DNA of 64,000 nucleotides, taken from assembly GCF_000147815.2 (NCBI RefSeq), contig NC_015957.1, positions 4,898,001 through 4,962,000 of the forward strand, in the 5' to 3' direction. This document shows positions 8,919-17,813 of the stretch, piece after piece. A program made the position numbers and the translations under genes. How positions within the stretch are numbered: position 1 is the stretch's first letter; each line of letters begins with the position of its first letter. The stretch is from Streptomyces violaceusniger Tu 4113. Its GTDB lineage: Bacteria > Actinomycetota > Actinomycetes > Streptomycetales > Streptomycetaceae. Under the pieces are notes generated by a model that saw only the letters and a program-made list of their open reading frames with translations, searched no databases and was not told where the DNA came from.

Positions 8919-10085
8919 TCAGGGATACCGTTGGTGGCGGGCGTACGCGTCGGCCAGGGCTCCGAATGATTCCTTGGGCTCCCAGTGCCAGGGAGAGTTC
9001 GGATCCGCCGGGCGGTCCCGGATCACTTTCACCAGGCTGTAGCTGGCCATGTCCAGGTCGAGTTGCTGTTCGCGGCGGTGTGGGGCGTCGGGTGTGAGGA
9101 AGGTATAGGCCATGGCCGCGTAGAGGTTCATCGACTCGAACACGCCGAACACGTCGGTGAGGTAGGCGGCCTGTGTGTGCTCGCTGCGCACCAGTCCCTT
9201 CTTCACCTGCGGTGGCGTCGTGGTGTAATCGACGACGTCCCAGGCCATGCCGCCCAGGCGCGGTGCACCCTTGAAGGTGCACGAGCCGAATTCGGTGAGC
9301 GCGAGCGGCTTGCCGTGACGCTGGTACGTGCGCAGCTCCCGGACGTGCCCGGAGCGGTTCGGATACCAGCCGTAGTAGTCGATGCACACCAGGTCGAACA
9401 AGTCCCAGTCCACGTCTTCGTCCTGCGCGGCCCCATAGGACAGGGGTCCGCGGAAGACCGAGCGGCCGACGGCGGCGGCCCGTGTGGTGAAGTGGCGCAG
9501 TCGCTGGGCCGTCTTTACCGGGTCGTAGTTGCCTTTGACCAGGTTGTCGATCCGTTCGACCGCGGTGGCGCCGGGCACGATTCCGGGGACGAACAGCATG
9601 AACTCACAGCCGACGTTCAGATGCACCCGCACGCCCTGCCTGCGCAGTCGTTCTGCGAACCGTCCGGTCTCCGCGAGGTGGTCGAGGATGTCGTGGGCAG
9701 GCACGTCGCCCAGGGTCGGCTCCAGCCAGACGTGCAGACCGTTCTCGGCCGCCTCGGCCGCCGTGCGCGTGAGGCGTTCGACGCCATCGCCGGTGACTTT
9801 CACCGTGTCGGCATGCAGCTCGCGGCGGATCGACCGCAGATCGGCCCGGGTACGAGCCGCGCTCCATCCCGTCGCCGGTGTCTCACCCTGCCCTACTTCG
9901 TAGACGACCCCGCGATAGCGCACCCCGCCCGGCCTCGCGTCCCCCGCCGGCTTCCGATCGGGCGAGGCGTGTGTTCTGTTCTGCCACTCCGCCGCGGCGG
10001 CGTACCCTGCGGGAAGCGCCGCACCGACTGCGACGGCCCCCGCGAGCCGCAGCAACCGCGCCCTGCTGACCTGGGCTGCACCCAT
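8919..10085 (-). CDS. Secreted TIM-barrel glycoside-hydrolase-like protein
   Basis: 388 residues from the ATG at 10083-10085. The N-terminus has basic residues, a hydrophobic core (LLRLAGAVAVGAALPAGYA) and an Ala-rich cleavage region, so export by the Sec route is likely. The mature part reads as a (beta/alpha)8 cellulase-like fold with HLNVGCEF and ALTEFGSCTF, whose Glu residues are at the expected acid/base and nucleophile positions of clan-A glycosidases. The family and substrate are not identified. The frame stays open far upstream on this strand, but that extension lies antisense to the histidine kinase and is not coding. It sits alone, followed by an IS5 remnant. Confidence 0.72.
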   Translation of the reverse strand: MGAAQVSRARLLRLAGAVAVGAALPAGYAAAAEWQNRTHASPDRKPAGDARPGGVRYRGVVYEVGQGETPATGWSAARTRADLRSIRRELHADTVKVTGDGVERLTRTAAEAAENGLHVWLEPTLGDVPAHDILDHLAETGRFAERLRRQGVRVHLNVGCEFMLFVPGIVPGATAVERIDNLVKGNYDPVKTAQRLRHFTTRAAAVGRSVFRGPLSYGAAQDEDVDWDLFDLVCIDYYGWYPNRSGHVRELRTYQRHGKPLALTEFGSCTFKGAPRLGGMAWDVVDYTTTPPQVKKGLVRSEHTQAAYLTDVFGVFESMNLYAAMAYTFLTPDAPHRREQQLDLDMASYSLVKVIRDRPADPNSPWHWEPKESFGALADAYARHQRYP

Positions 10086-10346
10086 CTCGTTCTCTCCCGT
10101 CTTTCGGATGGCAGCAGCCTGCAGGGGCCACCGGAGTCGGCACCATTCGCCGATGGTCTGCAATGAGGGAGAAGGCGTTAGGACGAAGGACCTGCCGCCG
10201 TTGCCGAAGGAACGACCCGAGATGCCGTATCCGACCCCGGCCGCGGCACCGAAGCGATGGTCGGCGCCACCTGCTGTGCCAAGTGGCCAAGGCGGTCTGG
10301 CCGGTAGACCGATGTGCGGCCCTAACGGCCCGCATACCCTCACCTC

Positions 10347-11555
10347 ATGACCAACGGCCTCGGCCTCGCCCTCCCGGCAGGCCGCACCTGGCGCGACTGG
10401 GCGGTGGACGCGGTGCTCTTCTGCGCGGCCGTCTTCCTCGGCATGGTCGCCCTCGGTGTGGTGGAGGAACAGGGCGAGCTGTCGGGCCGGGCGGCGGAAC
10501 TGGACCCGCTGCTGGGGCTCGTGGCCTGCCTCGCGCTGTGGTGGCGGCGCCGTTTCCCGCTCGCCGTGGCCCTGATCGGGCTGCCCGCGGTAGCGCTGGC
10601 GACCAGCGCGCTGCCCGCGGGCGCGGTGATCGTCACCAACTTCGCGCTTCGCCTCCGCTGGCGGCAGGCACTGCTGACGCTCGGTGCGTACCTGGTGTGC
10701 ATGGTGCCCTCCGGCCTGCTGCTGTACGGGCGGGGTGCGGACCTGTTGACCGATGCCGTGTTCTGCCTGGCCTACCTCCTGACCACCTTCGCCTGGGGCC
10801 ATGCCCTGCGTTCCCGGCGGCTGCTCCTCCAGCGACTGCGTGCGGACGCCGAGCGGGCCCGGGCCGAACACCAGCGCCGGCTCGCCGACGTCCGCCGCGG
10901 CGAACGCCACGCCATCGCACGTGAGATGCACGATGTGCTGGCGCACCGCATCTCCCTGCTCTCCGTGCACGCGGGCGCGCTGGCCTACCGCACCCGGCAG
11001 GCGCAAGCCGGTGCCGGACCCGCGCTCAACAGCGCCGAGGTCGCCGAGAGCGCCGAGGTGATCCGGGGGAACGCGCACGAGGCCGTGGAGGAACTGCATG
11101 AGGTGCTGCACCTGCTACGGGCGGAGGACGGTGGCGAGCCGGTGTCGCTGCTGCCACGGATCGAGGACATCGGCTCTCTCGTCGCGGATGCCCGCGCCAC
11201 GGGGCAGCCGGTGGACTTCCGCCCCGAGCTGACCGCCGACGCCGTCCACGAGCTGCGGTGGCAACTGCACCGGACCGTCTACCGCGTGGCCCAGGAAGGT
11301 CTGACCAACGCCCGCAAGCACGCGCCCGGCGCACCGGTCAGCGTGTGCCTGGCCGGTGGTCCGGGCCGCGGCCTCACCGTGGAGGTCCGCAACGAACTGC
11401 CCGCCTCTCCCGGCACCGACGAGGCGATCCCGGGCACCGGCGCCGGTCTGACCGGGCTCGCCGAACGCGTCCGCCTCGACGGCGGCACCCTCGACCACAG
11501 GGCTGCCGACGGCACCTTCACGCTGTGCGCCCGGCTACCGTGGTCCGCGAGGTGA
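10347..11555 (+). CDS. NarL-type two-component sensor histidine kinase
   Basis: 402 residues. The first about 165 form several membrane segments with no extracellular sensor domain, followed by a coiled linker. The HisKA_3 box RGERHAIAREMHDVLAHRIS carries the phospho-accepting His, and the HATPase domain has VAQEGLTNARKHA (N box) and GTGAGLTGLAERV (G box). It would autophosphorylate and pass phosphate to the response regulator starting 4 bp after its stop codon. This membrane-embedded, loop-poor type often senses envelope or membrane stress in actinobacteria; the signal here is unknown. The ATG at 10347 leaves about 260 bp to the divergent glycosidase gene. Confidence 0.93.
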   Translation: MTNGLGLALPAGRTWRDWAVDAVLFCAAVFLGMVALGVVEEQGELSGRAAELDPLLGLVACLALWWRRRFPLAVALIGLPAVALATSALPAGAVIVTNFALRLRWRQALLTLGAYLVCMVPSGLLLYGRGADLLTDAVFCLAYLLTTFAWGHALRSRRLLLQRLRADAERARAEHQRRLADVRRGERHAIAREMHDVLAHRISLLSVHAGALAYRTRQAQAGAGPALNSAEVAESAEVIRGNAHEAVEELHEVLHLLRAEDGGEPVSLLPRIEDIGSLVADARATGQPVDFRPELTADAVHELRWQLHRTVYRVAQEGLTNARKHAPGAPVSVCLAGGPGRGLTVEVRNELPASPGTDEAIPGTGAGLTGLAERVRLDGGTLDHRAADGTFTLCARLPWSAR

Positions 11556-11559
11556 CGCC

Positions 11560-12213
11560 ATGATCCGAGTGCTGCTGGCCGACGACGACCCCCTGGTACG
11601 GACCGGACTGAAGATGATGCTGCGCGGGGCGGACGGCATCGAGGTCGTGGCGGAGGCGGCCGACGGTGCCGAGGCGGCCGCCGCCGTCGGCGAACACGAG
11701 CCCGATGTGATCCTCATGGACATCCGGATGCCCGTCATGGACGGCCTCGCCGCCACCCGCGCACTCACCCGCCACGGCACGAAGGCCCCGCAGGTGATCG
11801 TGCTGACCACCTTCGACGAACACCGCCTGGTCCTGGAGGCGATGCGCGCGGGCGCCGCCGGGTTTCTCGCCAAACACACCGCGCCCGAGGACATCGTGGC
11901 CGCGGTACGCCGGGCCGCTCGCGGTGAGCCCGCACTGTCGCCGTCCGCCGCGCGCGCTCTGATCGAGCACGCGGCGGCCGGACCGGACGACCGGGCCGAA
12001 CACGCCCGGCAGCGGCTGGCGTTGCTCACCGAACGGGAGCGCGAGGTGGCCGAGGCGGTCGCCGAGGGATTGTCCAACACCGACATCGGCACCCGCCTGC
12101 ACCTGTCCCTCGGCACGGTCAAGGCCCACCTCTCGAGCGCCCTGGCCAAACTGGACCTGGACAACCGCGTCCAGCTCGCGCTCCTCACCCACGACGCTCG
12201 CCCGCGGTCCTGA
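11560..12213 (+). CDS. LuxR/NarL-family response regulator
   Basis: 217 residues with a receiver domain (acidic DDDP near the N-terminus, phospho-acceptor Asp in ILMDIRMPVMDG, conserved Thr in LTTFDE and Lys in AKHT) and a C-terminal LuxR helix-turn-helix (LTEREREVAEAVAEGLSN, then LGTVKAHLSSALAKL). It is the cognate partner of the kinase directly upstream and would bind DNA as a phosphorylated dimer. No target promoter is obvious nearby; the next gene, MaoC, is convergent. Confidence 0.95.
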   Translation: MIRVLLADDDPLVRTGLKMMLRGADGIEVVAEAADGAEAAAAVGEHEPDVILMDIRMPVMDGLAATRALTRHGTKAPQVIVLTTFDEHRLVLEAMRAGAAGFLAKHTAPEDIVAAVRRAARGEPALSPSAARALIEHAAAGPDDRAEHARQRLALLTEREREVAEAVAEGLSNTDIGTRLHLSLGTVKAHLSSALAKLDLDNRVQLALLTHDARPRS

Positions 12214-12269
12214 CCGGGGCGAGCGGATCGTGGACGCAGGTTACTGCGTCGTCTACCGATCGCGGCAGG

Positions 12270-12725
12270 TCAGGCGTAGAAGCGGGACAGACTCTGCACC
12301 ACGGCCGCGGGCTTCGTGCCGCCGTCCACCTCGATCGTGCCGTCGACGGTGATCTGGACGCCGCCGGGTACGTCCTCGACTGTGGTGAGCCGGGCGGCGA
12401 GCCGTAGGCGGGATCCGGCCCGCACCGGCGCGGGGAAACGCACCTTGTTCAGGCCGTAGTTGACCTTGGTGGTCACACCCCGCACGTCCAGCAGTTGGGT
12501 GAAGAGGGGGATGAACAGGGACAGGGTGAGGTAGCCGTGCGCGATCGGTGCGCCGAAGGGGCCCTGAGCCGCTCGCTCCGGGTCGGTGTGGATCCACTGG
12601 TGATCGTCGGTGGCGTCGGCGAAGGTGTCGATGCGGTTCTGTGCGACCTCGATCCACTCGCTGGTGCCGAGGTCGCTGCCGGCGAGCTTCTTCAGTTCGT
12701 CCAGGCCGTTGACGGTGATGCTCAT
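12270..12725 (-). CDS. MaoC-like hotdog-fold (R)-specific enoyl-CoA hydratase
   Basis: 151 residues from the ATG at 12723-12725, overlapping the ligase stop codon by 4 bp (ATGA), which implies translational coupling. The MaoC signature FADATDDHQWIHTDPERA (catalytic Asp and His) is followed by GAPIAHGYLTLSL. The family hydrates trans-2-enoyl-CoA. It is the last gene of the operon SDR, amidohydrolase, acyl-CoA ligase, MaoC, and would act after CoA activation in a beta-oxidation-like route. Confidence 0.92.
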   Translation of the reverse strand: MSITVNGLDELKKLAGSDLGTSEWIEVAQNRIDTFADATDDHQWIHTDPERAAQGPFGAPIAHGYLTLSLFIPLFTQLLDVRGVTTKVNYGLNKVRFPAPVRAGSRLRLAARLTTVEDVPGGVQITVDGTIEVDGGTKPAAVVQSLSRFYA

Positions 12726-14248
12726 GAGTCGGCTTCCTGTTGAGGGCTTGGGGTGCCGTAGCGGTGGCGCACCCGGGACTTGAGGAGCTTCCCGGAGGCG
12801 GTGCGCGGAAGTTCGTCCGCGATGACCACGGACTTGGGGATCTTGTACTTGGCGAGCCGTCCGGACAGCGATGCCAGCACCTCGCCCGGATCGAGTTCGG
12901 TGCCCGCTGCCGGGACGACGACCGCGCGGGGCACCTCGCCCCAGGTGTCGTCCGGTACGCCGATCACCGCGCATTCGGCGATGCCCGGGTGGGTGAGAAG
13001 GAGGTCCTCGATCTCGGCGGGGTAGATGTTCTCGCCACCAGAGATGATCATGTCCTTGATGCGGTCGACGATGTACACGTAGCCGTCTTCGTCGACCCGG
13101 GCCGCGTCCCCGCTGCGGAACCAGCCGTCCGCGAAGGTGGCCCGCGTCTCCTCGGGCAGTCCCCAGTAGCCGGACATCACATGTGGTCCGCGCACCACCA
13201 CCTCGCCGGTCTCGCCGGTGTCGACCGGGGTGAGGTCGGGCCGTACGACCCGTACGTCGCTGAAGAAGTGCGGTACTCCCGCCGAGCCCGCCTTGCCGGC
13301 GGCGTGCTCGGCGTCCAGGAAGAGTGCGCCGGGCGCGGCCTCGGTCATGCCGTAGCCCTGGAGGAAGGTGAGCCCGCGCTGCTGGTAGGCGGCGATGAGC
13401 GGGGTCGGCACCGGTGATCCGCCGCAGGTGAGGATGCGGAGCGAGGACAGGTCGGCGTTGGACCAGTGGGGATGCCGGGCCACCTGCTCGAACATCGTCG
13501 GCACTCCGAACATGAAGGTGATGCGGTGCCGTTCGATCAGCTCAAGGGTCGTCTCCGGGTCGAAGGCCTCCACCAGGACGCAGGTGCCGCCCTTGAGCAG
13601 TACCGGCAAGGTGATCATGTTCAGGCCGGCGGTGTGGAACAACGGGGCGGATACCAGGGCGCGTTCGTCGGCGAACAGGTCGTGGTCGACCAGGACATTG
13701 ACGGCGTTCCAGGTGACGTTGGCGTGGGTGAGCATCGCGCCTTTGGGGCGGCCGGTCGTCCCCGAGGTGTACATGATGAGGCAGATGTCGTCGGGGGTGA
13801 CCGGTTCGTCGATGGGTTCGGCCGACGCGGCTGCCAGGGCCTGTTCGTATGCGTCCCCGATCTCGAGGCAGGTCCGTACCCCGGTGTCGGCCGGCAGCGC
13901 GGCGACGAGCCCGGCGTGTGCGGGGCCGTGGATGAGGGCTTTGGCGCCGGAGTCGGCGAGCTGGTAGGCGATCTCGGGGGTGGCGAGGCGGGTGTTGAGG
14001 GGGACGAAGACGGCGCCGAGGAGGCCGGCGGCGAACAAGGTCTCCAGATAGGCGGGGTGGTTGGGGCCGAGGTGGGCGATGCGGTCGCCGCGTCCGATGC
14101 CTCGGGCGCGCAGGGCGTGGGCGAGGCGGGTGGTGCGTGTGTGCAGGGTGCGATAGTCGGTCGACCGTTCGCCGTGGATCAGGGCCGTGCGGTGCGGGGT
14201 CTTGCGGGCCCGGCGTGCGGGCCACGACCCCAGTCCCTCGTTGCGCAT
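12722..14248 (-). CDS. Fatty-acid/aryl-CoA ligase (AMP-dependent synthetase family)
   Basis: 508 residues with the ANL-superfamily core: P-loop-like IMYTSGTTGRPKGAML, adenine-binding GYGMTEAAPG, WFRSGDAARVDEDGYVYIVD in the hinge, and the catalytic C-terminal Lys in TASGKLLK. It would convert a carboxylic acid to its acyl-CoA using ATP. The N-terminus and length fit medium-chain or aromatic acid ligases. It lies in an operon with an SDR and amidohydrolase upstream and MaoC downstream, so its substrate is probably the amidohydrolase or SDR product. Confidence 0.93.
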   Translation of the reverse strand: MRNEGLGSWPARRARKTPHRTALIHGERSTDYRTLHTRTTRLAHALRARGIGRGDRIAHLGPNHPAYLETLFAAGLLGAVFVPLNTRLATPEIAYQLADSGAKALIHGPAHAGLVAALPADTGVRTCLEIGDAYEQALAAASAEPIDEPVTPDDICLIMYTSGTTGRPKGAMLTHANVTWNAVNVLVDHDLFADERALVSAPLFHTAGLNMITLPVLLKGGTCVLVEAFDPETTLELIERHRITFMFGVPTMFEQVARHPHWSNADLSSLRILTCGGSPVPTPLIAAYQQRGLTFLQGYGMTEAAPGALFLDAEHAAGKAGSAGVPHFFSDVRVVRPDLTPVDTGETGEVVVRGPHVMSGYWGLPEETRATFADGWFRSGDAARVDEDGYVYIVDRIKDMIISGGENIYPAEIEDLLLTHPGIAECAVIGVPDDTWGEVPRAVVVPAAGTELDPGEVLASLSGRLAKYKIPKSVVIADELPRTASGKLLKSRVRHRYGTPSPQQEADS

Positions 14249-14258
14249 CTGACACCTC

Positions 14259-15134
14259 TCACGGTTGCGTCAGCCCGAGCAGGCGGGCCGCGTTCTCCTT
14301 GAGGATCTTCGGCCTGACGGCGTCCTTGATGGAGAGCCTCTCGAAGTCGGCCAGCCATCGGTCCGGGGTGAGCACCGGGAAGTCCGAACCGAAGAGGACC
14401 TTGTCCTGCAGCAGCGTGTTGGCGTACTGCACGAGCTGCGGCGGGAAGTACTTCGGGGACCAGCCGGACAGGTCGATGTGCACGCCGGGCTTGTGGGTCG
14501 CCACCGCCAGGGCCTCGTCCTGCCAGGGGAACGACGGGTGCGCCAGGATGATCTTCAATTGCGGGAAGTCGACGGCCACATCGTCCACATGGAGCGGGTT
14601 GGAGTATTTCAGGCGGATGCCGCCCCCGCCGGGAACACCGGCGCCGATGCCGGTCTGGCCGGTGTGGAAGAGCGCGATGGTGCCGGTCTCCTCGATCACC
14701 TCGTACAGGCCGTACGCCACCGGGCGGTCGTTGGGGAAGAAGCCCTGGACGCTGGGATGGAACTTGAAGCCCTTCACGCCGTACTCCTCGACCAGCCGCC
14801 GGGCCTGCCGCACGCCCGCCTTGCCCCGGAAAGGGTCGATGGAGGCGAACGGAATGAGGACGTCCGCGTTGGCGGCGGCGGCCTCGGCGACCTCCTCGTT
14901 CGGGACGGGCTCGGTGCCGGTCGCGGACTCGGCGTCCACTGTGAAGATGACGGCGGCCATCCGCCGCTCGCGGTAGTAGGCGGCCGTCTCCTCGAGCGTG
15001 GGCTTCCGGTTGCCCTGGACCTTGAAGTAGGCGGAGGAGGCGTCGTGCAGGTCGTCGTCCAGGGAGGAGTGGCCCTTGGAGGACACCTCCGCGTGGGTGT
15101 GGACGTCGATGGCGACCAGATCCTGAAGATGCAT
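14259..15134 (-). CDS. Amidohydrolase-2 (ACMSD-like) family metal-dependent hydrolase or decarboxylase
   Basis: 291 residues. The HxH metal motif is in DVHTHAEV; GVKGFKFHPS and ILAHPSFPWQDEA supply further His ligands and GSDFPVLTPDRW the late conserved Asp. Family members decarboxylate or hydrolyse ring-derived carboxylic acids. The start is the ATG at 15132-15134, which overlaps the SDR stop by one base (TGATG), so the two are translationally coupled. It sits 10 bp upstream of the CoA ligase. Whether it decarboxylates or hydrolyses cannot be told from sequence. Confidence 0.9.
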   Translation of the reverse strand: MHLQDLVAIDVHTHAEVSSKGHSSLDDDLHDASSAYFKVQGNRKPTLEETAAYYRERRMAAVIFTVDAESATGTEPVPNEEVAEAAAANADVLIPFASIDPFRGKAGVRQARRLVEEYGVKGFKFHPSVQGFFPNDRPVAYGLYEVIEETGTIALFHTGQTGIGAGVPGGGGIRLKYSNPLHVDDVAVDFPQLKIILAHPSFPWQDEALAVATHKPGVHIDLSGWSPKYFPPQLVQYANTLLQDKVLFGSDFPVLTPDRWLADFERLSIKDAVRPKILKENAARLLGLTQP

Positions 15135-16051
15135 CACGCCTCCGGAATCTTCGGCGCGGGGATACCCACCGTCTGCGGTTCGGCGCCGACCGACGTGGGC
15201 CAGGCATCGGCCAGGGCATCGGAGGTCCAGCCGCCGTCGGCGTAGGCGGCCCGGATCTCCTGCGGATGCGACCAGAGCGCCACCTTGTCGCCGCCGATGC
15301 CGATGCACTGGCCGGTGATGCCGCGGGCGGCGTCGGAGGCCAGGAAGGGGACGAGGGCGGCGCAGTCCTCCGGAGTGCCGAATCCCTCCCCCTTGCGCAG
15401 GAAGTCCGGCAGCGGTTGGCCGTTCCTGAGGGCTGCCGTATACGGGGCGAGGGCAGGAATGGTCTCGGTCATCGCGGTGGCGGCGACCGGCACGATCGCG
15501 TTGACGGTGATGCTCGCGCGGGAGAGTTCCATGGACCAGGTGCGGGCCATGGCGGCGATTCCGGCCTTCGCGGCGGAGTAGTTGGTCTGGCCGAAGTTGC
15601 CGCGCTGCCCGGCCGGGGAGCCGACGAGGACGAGCGTGCCGCCTTCGCCCTGCTCGCGCATGCGCACGGCGGCGGCGCGGGCGCAGGTGAAGGTGGCCCT
15701 CAGATGGGTGGTGATGACCGCGTCGAAGTCCTCGTCGGTCATCTTCCACAGCACCTTGTCGCGCAGGATGCCCGCGTTGGTGACCAGGACGTCGAGCCGG
15801 CCGAATTCCTCGACGGCACGGCTCACCAGCCGGTCGGCGGCCTCGGCGGCGCCGACGGGGACCACCTCGGCCACGGCGGTGCCGCCGGCCTCGGTGATGG
15901 ACTTGACGGCCTGTTCGGCCGCGTCCTCGTCGACGTCGTTGACGACCACGGACGCGCCGTGGGCGGCGAGGGCGTGTGCGTAGGCCAGGCCGAGGCCCCG
16001 GCCGCTACCGGTGACGACGGCGGCCTTGCCGGTCAGATCGATGGTGGGCAC
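15134..16051 (-). CDS. Short-chain dehydrogenase/reductase
   Basis: About 305 residues with the SDR cofactor motif VTGSGRGLGLAYAHAL, a conserved NAG and the active-site YSAAK. The C-terminal extension resembles SDRs of fatty-acid and steroid catabolism. I prefer the GTG at 16049-16051 because GAAGGGA precedes it at suitable spacing; an in-frame ATG lies six codons upstream at 16069. First gene of a four-gene operon and divergent from the MarR gene, with a palindrome between them, so its expression is likely MarR-controlled. Confidence 0.93.
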   Translation of the reverse strand: MPTIDLTGKAAVVTGSGRGLGLAYAHALAAHGASVVVNDVDEDAAEQAVKSITEAGGTAVAEVVPVGAAEAADRLVSRAVEEFGRLDVLVTNAGILRDKVLWKMTDEDFDAVITTHLRATFTCARAAAVRMREQGEGGTLVLVGSPAGQRGNFGQTNYSAAKAGIAAMARTWSMELSRASITVNAIVPVAATAMTETIPALAPYTAALRNGQPLPDFLRKGEGFGTPEDCAALVPFLASDAARGITGQCIGIGGDKVALWSHPQEIRAAYADGGWTSDALADAWPTSVGAEPQTVGIPAPKIPEA

Positions 16052-16117
16052 GAGCGAGTCCCTTCGCATGGGGTGCGCCGGTTGGGCGCGGGTGCGGCAT
16101 CGAGATCGAAGCTAAGC

Positions 16118-16147
16118 ACAATAATTGTTGACGTCAACAGTTGTTGT
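16118..16147. promoter_or_regulatory. 30-bp near-palindromic operator between SDR operon and marR-type gene
   Basis: A perfect 12-bp palindrome GTTGACGTCAAC (16127-16138) is extended on both sides by ACAATAATT and AGTTGTTGT, matching at 7 of 9 mirrored positions. It lies in the divergent promoter region of the SDR operon and the MarR gene and is unusually AT-rich. A MarR-dimer operator is the simplest reading. Confidence 0.65.
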
Positions 16148-16296
16148 CTACCTCGGGTGCGTCATGCTGGACTCTGCACACGAGACCAACCCCTCCGGGA
16201 AGCCGAGACCGGCGCCCCGGGGCCGAGACCAGGGAGCCCGCCATCACCCGCCGGCACACCGACGACCCGCACCCCATCGACGCGGACGAACCATGG

Positions 16297-16722
16297 ATGC
16301 GGGCACTCCACGCGGACACGGGCTATCTGCTCTACCGCCTGGGCCTGCGCTCCGGCCAGCTGTTCAACACCTTCCTCCAGGAGTCGGGGCTGCGGCTGCG
16401 GCACTACGCCGTGCTGCGCTTCCTCGCCACCTGCGAGGGCGCGTTGCAACGAGAACTCAGCGCTCAGCTCGGTTACGACCCGAGCGCGATCGTCGGCCTG
16501 GTGGACGACCTGGAGAAGCTCGGCTTCGCCGAGCGCCGCCCCGCCCCCGACGACCGCCGCAGCCGCATCGTCGTCCTCACCGAGGACGGCCGCGCGTTCC
16601 TCCGGGACACGGATCAGGCGGGTCAGGAGGTGACCGACGAACTGCTCACCCAACTCGCCCCCGCCGAGCGGGAGACTCTGCACACGCTCCTGCTGCGCGC
16701 CGCCGGGAACGGGCTCGCCTGA
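16297..16722 (+). CDS. MarR family transcriptional regulator
   Basis: At least 141 residues of MarR fold: GYLLYRLGLRSGQLFNTFLQ (dimerisation helix), LRHYAVLRFLATCEGALQRE, recognition region LGYDPSAIVGLVDDLEKLGF and the wing PDDRRSRIVVLTEDGRAFL. The start is uncertain. The ATG at 16297 leaves the fold intact but has no good RBS; the frame is open to TTG codons inside the operator at 16141; and an AGGGAG box sits 6 nt before an ATC codon at 16243, as if the original start codon were there. Probably autorepressing and controlling the divergent SDR operon. Confidence 0.88.
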   Translation: MRALHADTGYLLYRLGLRSGQLFNTFLQESGLRLRHYAVLRFLATCEGALQRELSAQLGYDPSAIVGLVDDLEKLGFAERRPAPDDRRSRIVVLTEDGRAFLRDTDQAGQEVTDELLTQLAPAERETLHTLLLRAAGNGLA

Positions 16723-16760
16723 TGCTTCACCCGGGGGACGCCGGGCGATAGCCGCCGACC

Positions 16761-16783
16761 GGGCGCCCGACCGGCAGGCGCCC
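16761..16783. terminator. Possible terminator hairpin after marR-type gene
   Basis: GGGCGCC (16761-16767) and GGCGCCC (16777-16783) form a 7-bp GC stem with a 9-nt loop, 39 bp after the regulator stop codon. There is no U-tract, as is usual in Streptomyces. Confidence 0.35.
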
Positions 16784-16824
16784 GCCGGGTGCCGGCTGCC
16801 GCGTGTGCGAGGGCCTCGTAATGT

Positions 16825-17649
16825 ATGTCTGTGACCGGTCCAGCCCTCCGCCCCCAGTCCCTCCTACTCAGCTTCCTCGGTGACGAAGTGCTGGGCCGCG
16901 GGGTGTGCGTGTACACGGGGAGCGTCATCGAGGTGTTCCGGCGCGCCGGAGTCGGAGAGCAGGCCACCCGGTCCACCCTCACCCGCATGGTCGGCCGTGG
17001 CCTGCTGAGTCGTCGGCGTGAGGGCCGGCGGACGTACATCGGCCTCACCGACCGCTCGGAGGCGATCCTCCGTGACGGCGAGCGGCGCGTCTGGAAGACG
17101 GGCGCGGTCAACCGCGAATGGGACGGCACCTGGACCCTGCTCGGCTTCTCGCTCCCGGAGTCATGGCAGCGCCAGCGGCACGATCTGCGCTCCCAGCTCA
17201 CCTGGGCGGGCTTCGGCGCGCTGTTCAGCGGACTGTGGATCGCGCCGGGTGAGGTCGATGTCTCCGGGCTCGTCGCCGAGTTGGGCCTGGCCGCGCATGT
17301 GAAGGTCTTCCGCGCCCACGCGGACGCCGGCGTGGACATCGCCGAGATGGTCGACGACACCTGGGACCTGCACGCACTGGGCGCCGGATACCGGGACTTC
17401 GACGCGTCCTGGCGGCCGTACGCCTCAGGCCGCGTGGACTTGTCCGGGGAGGACGCCCTCGCGCTGCGCCTCCGATTGACCGCCGAATGGCTCCAGGTCA
17501 TCCGCAGTGATCCCCGGTTGCCCGTACGGCACCTGCCGGAGGACTGGCCCGCGGCCGGGGCGGAGGAGACGTTCCGCGCGGTCCACGGCCTGTTGGAGGC
17601 GCCCGCCCGGGACGCGGCGCACCGGTCGATCGAAACCGTTCTGGCGTAG
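16825..17649 (+). CDS. PaaX family transcriptional regulator
   Basis: 274 residues with the PaaX architecture: N-terminal winged helix (SLLLSFLGDEVLGRG, then EQATRSTLTRMVGRGLLSRR), a central PaaX domain (WDGTWTLLGFSLPESWQRQR) and a C-terminal part with LPEDWPA near the end. PaaX proteins repress phenylacetate catabolism and respond to phenylacetyl-CoA; many actinobacterial homologues control other acyl-CoA pathways. No paa genes are in the window, so its target is unknown. Proximity to the CoA-ligase/MaoC operon suggests, but does not show, a link. Confidence 0.9.
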   Translation: MSVTGPALRPQSLLLSFLGDEVLGRGVCVYTGSVIEVFRRAGVGEQATRSTLTRMVGRGLLSRRREGRRTYIGLTDRSEAILRDGERRVWKTGAVNREWDGTWTLLGFSLPESWQRQRHDLRSQLTWAGFGALFSGLWIAPGEVDVSGLVAELGLAAHVKVFRAHADAGVDIAEMVDDTWDLHALGAGYRDFDASWRPYASGRVDLSGEDALALRLRLTAEWLQVIRSDPRLPVRHLPEDWPAAGAEETFRAVHGLLEAPARDAAHRSIETVLA

Positions 17650-17704
17650 CCGTCTTCACGCGTGCCACACCAGGGCGCGCCCTGAGGCGAAATTGTGCAT
17701 TGCT

Positions 17705-17734
17705 TTGACGGCTGCAAGAAATCGGCCCTACATT
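17705..17734 (+). promoter_or_regulatory. Putative vegetative promoter for the secreted hydrolase
   Basis: TTGACG (17705-17710) and TACATT (17729-17734), 18 bp apart, resemble HrdB-type -35 and -10 boxes about 80 bp before the secreted hydrolase ATG, in a locally AT-richer stretch. Confidence 0.45.
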
Positions 17735-17813
17735 CCTCCACACCTTCGTTCAGCGCGCTGAGCACGCGCCCCCAGGTTCCCCGCTCCGCAGCCGCCCACA
17801 AGGAGCCACCTCC

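Noticed and set aside
10086..11111. N-terminal extension of the glycosidase frame
   Set aside because: The frame is open to 11111 but is antisense to the histidine kinase; the ATG at 10085 gives a normal signal peptide.
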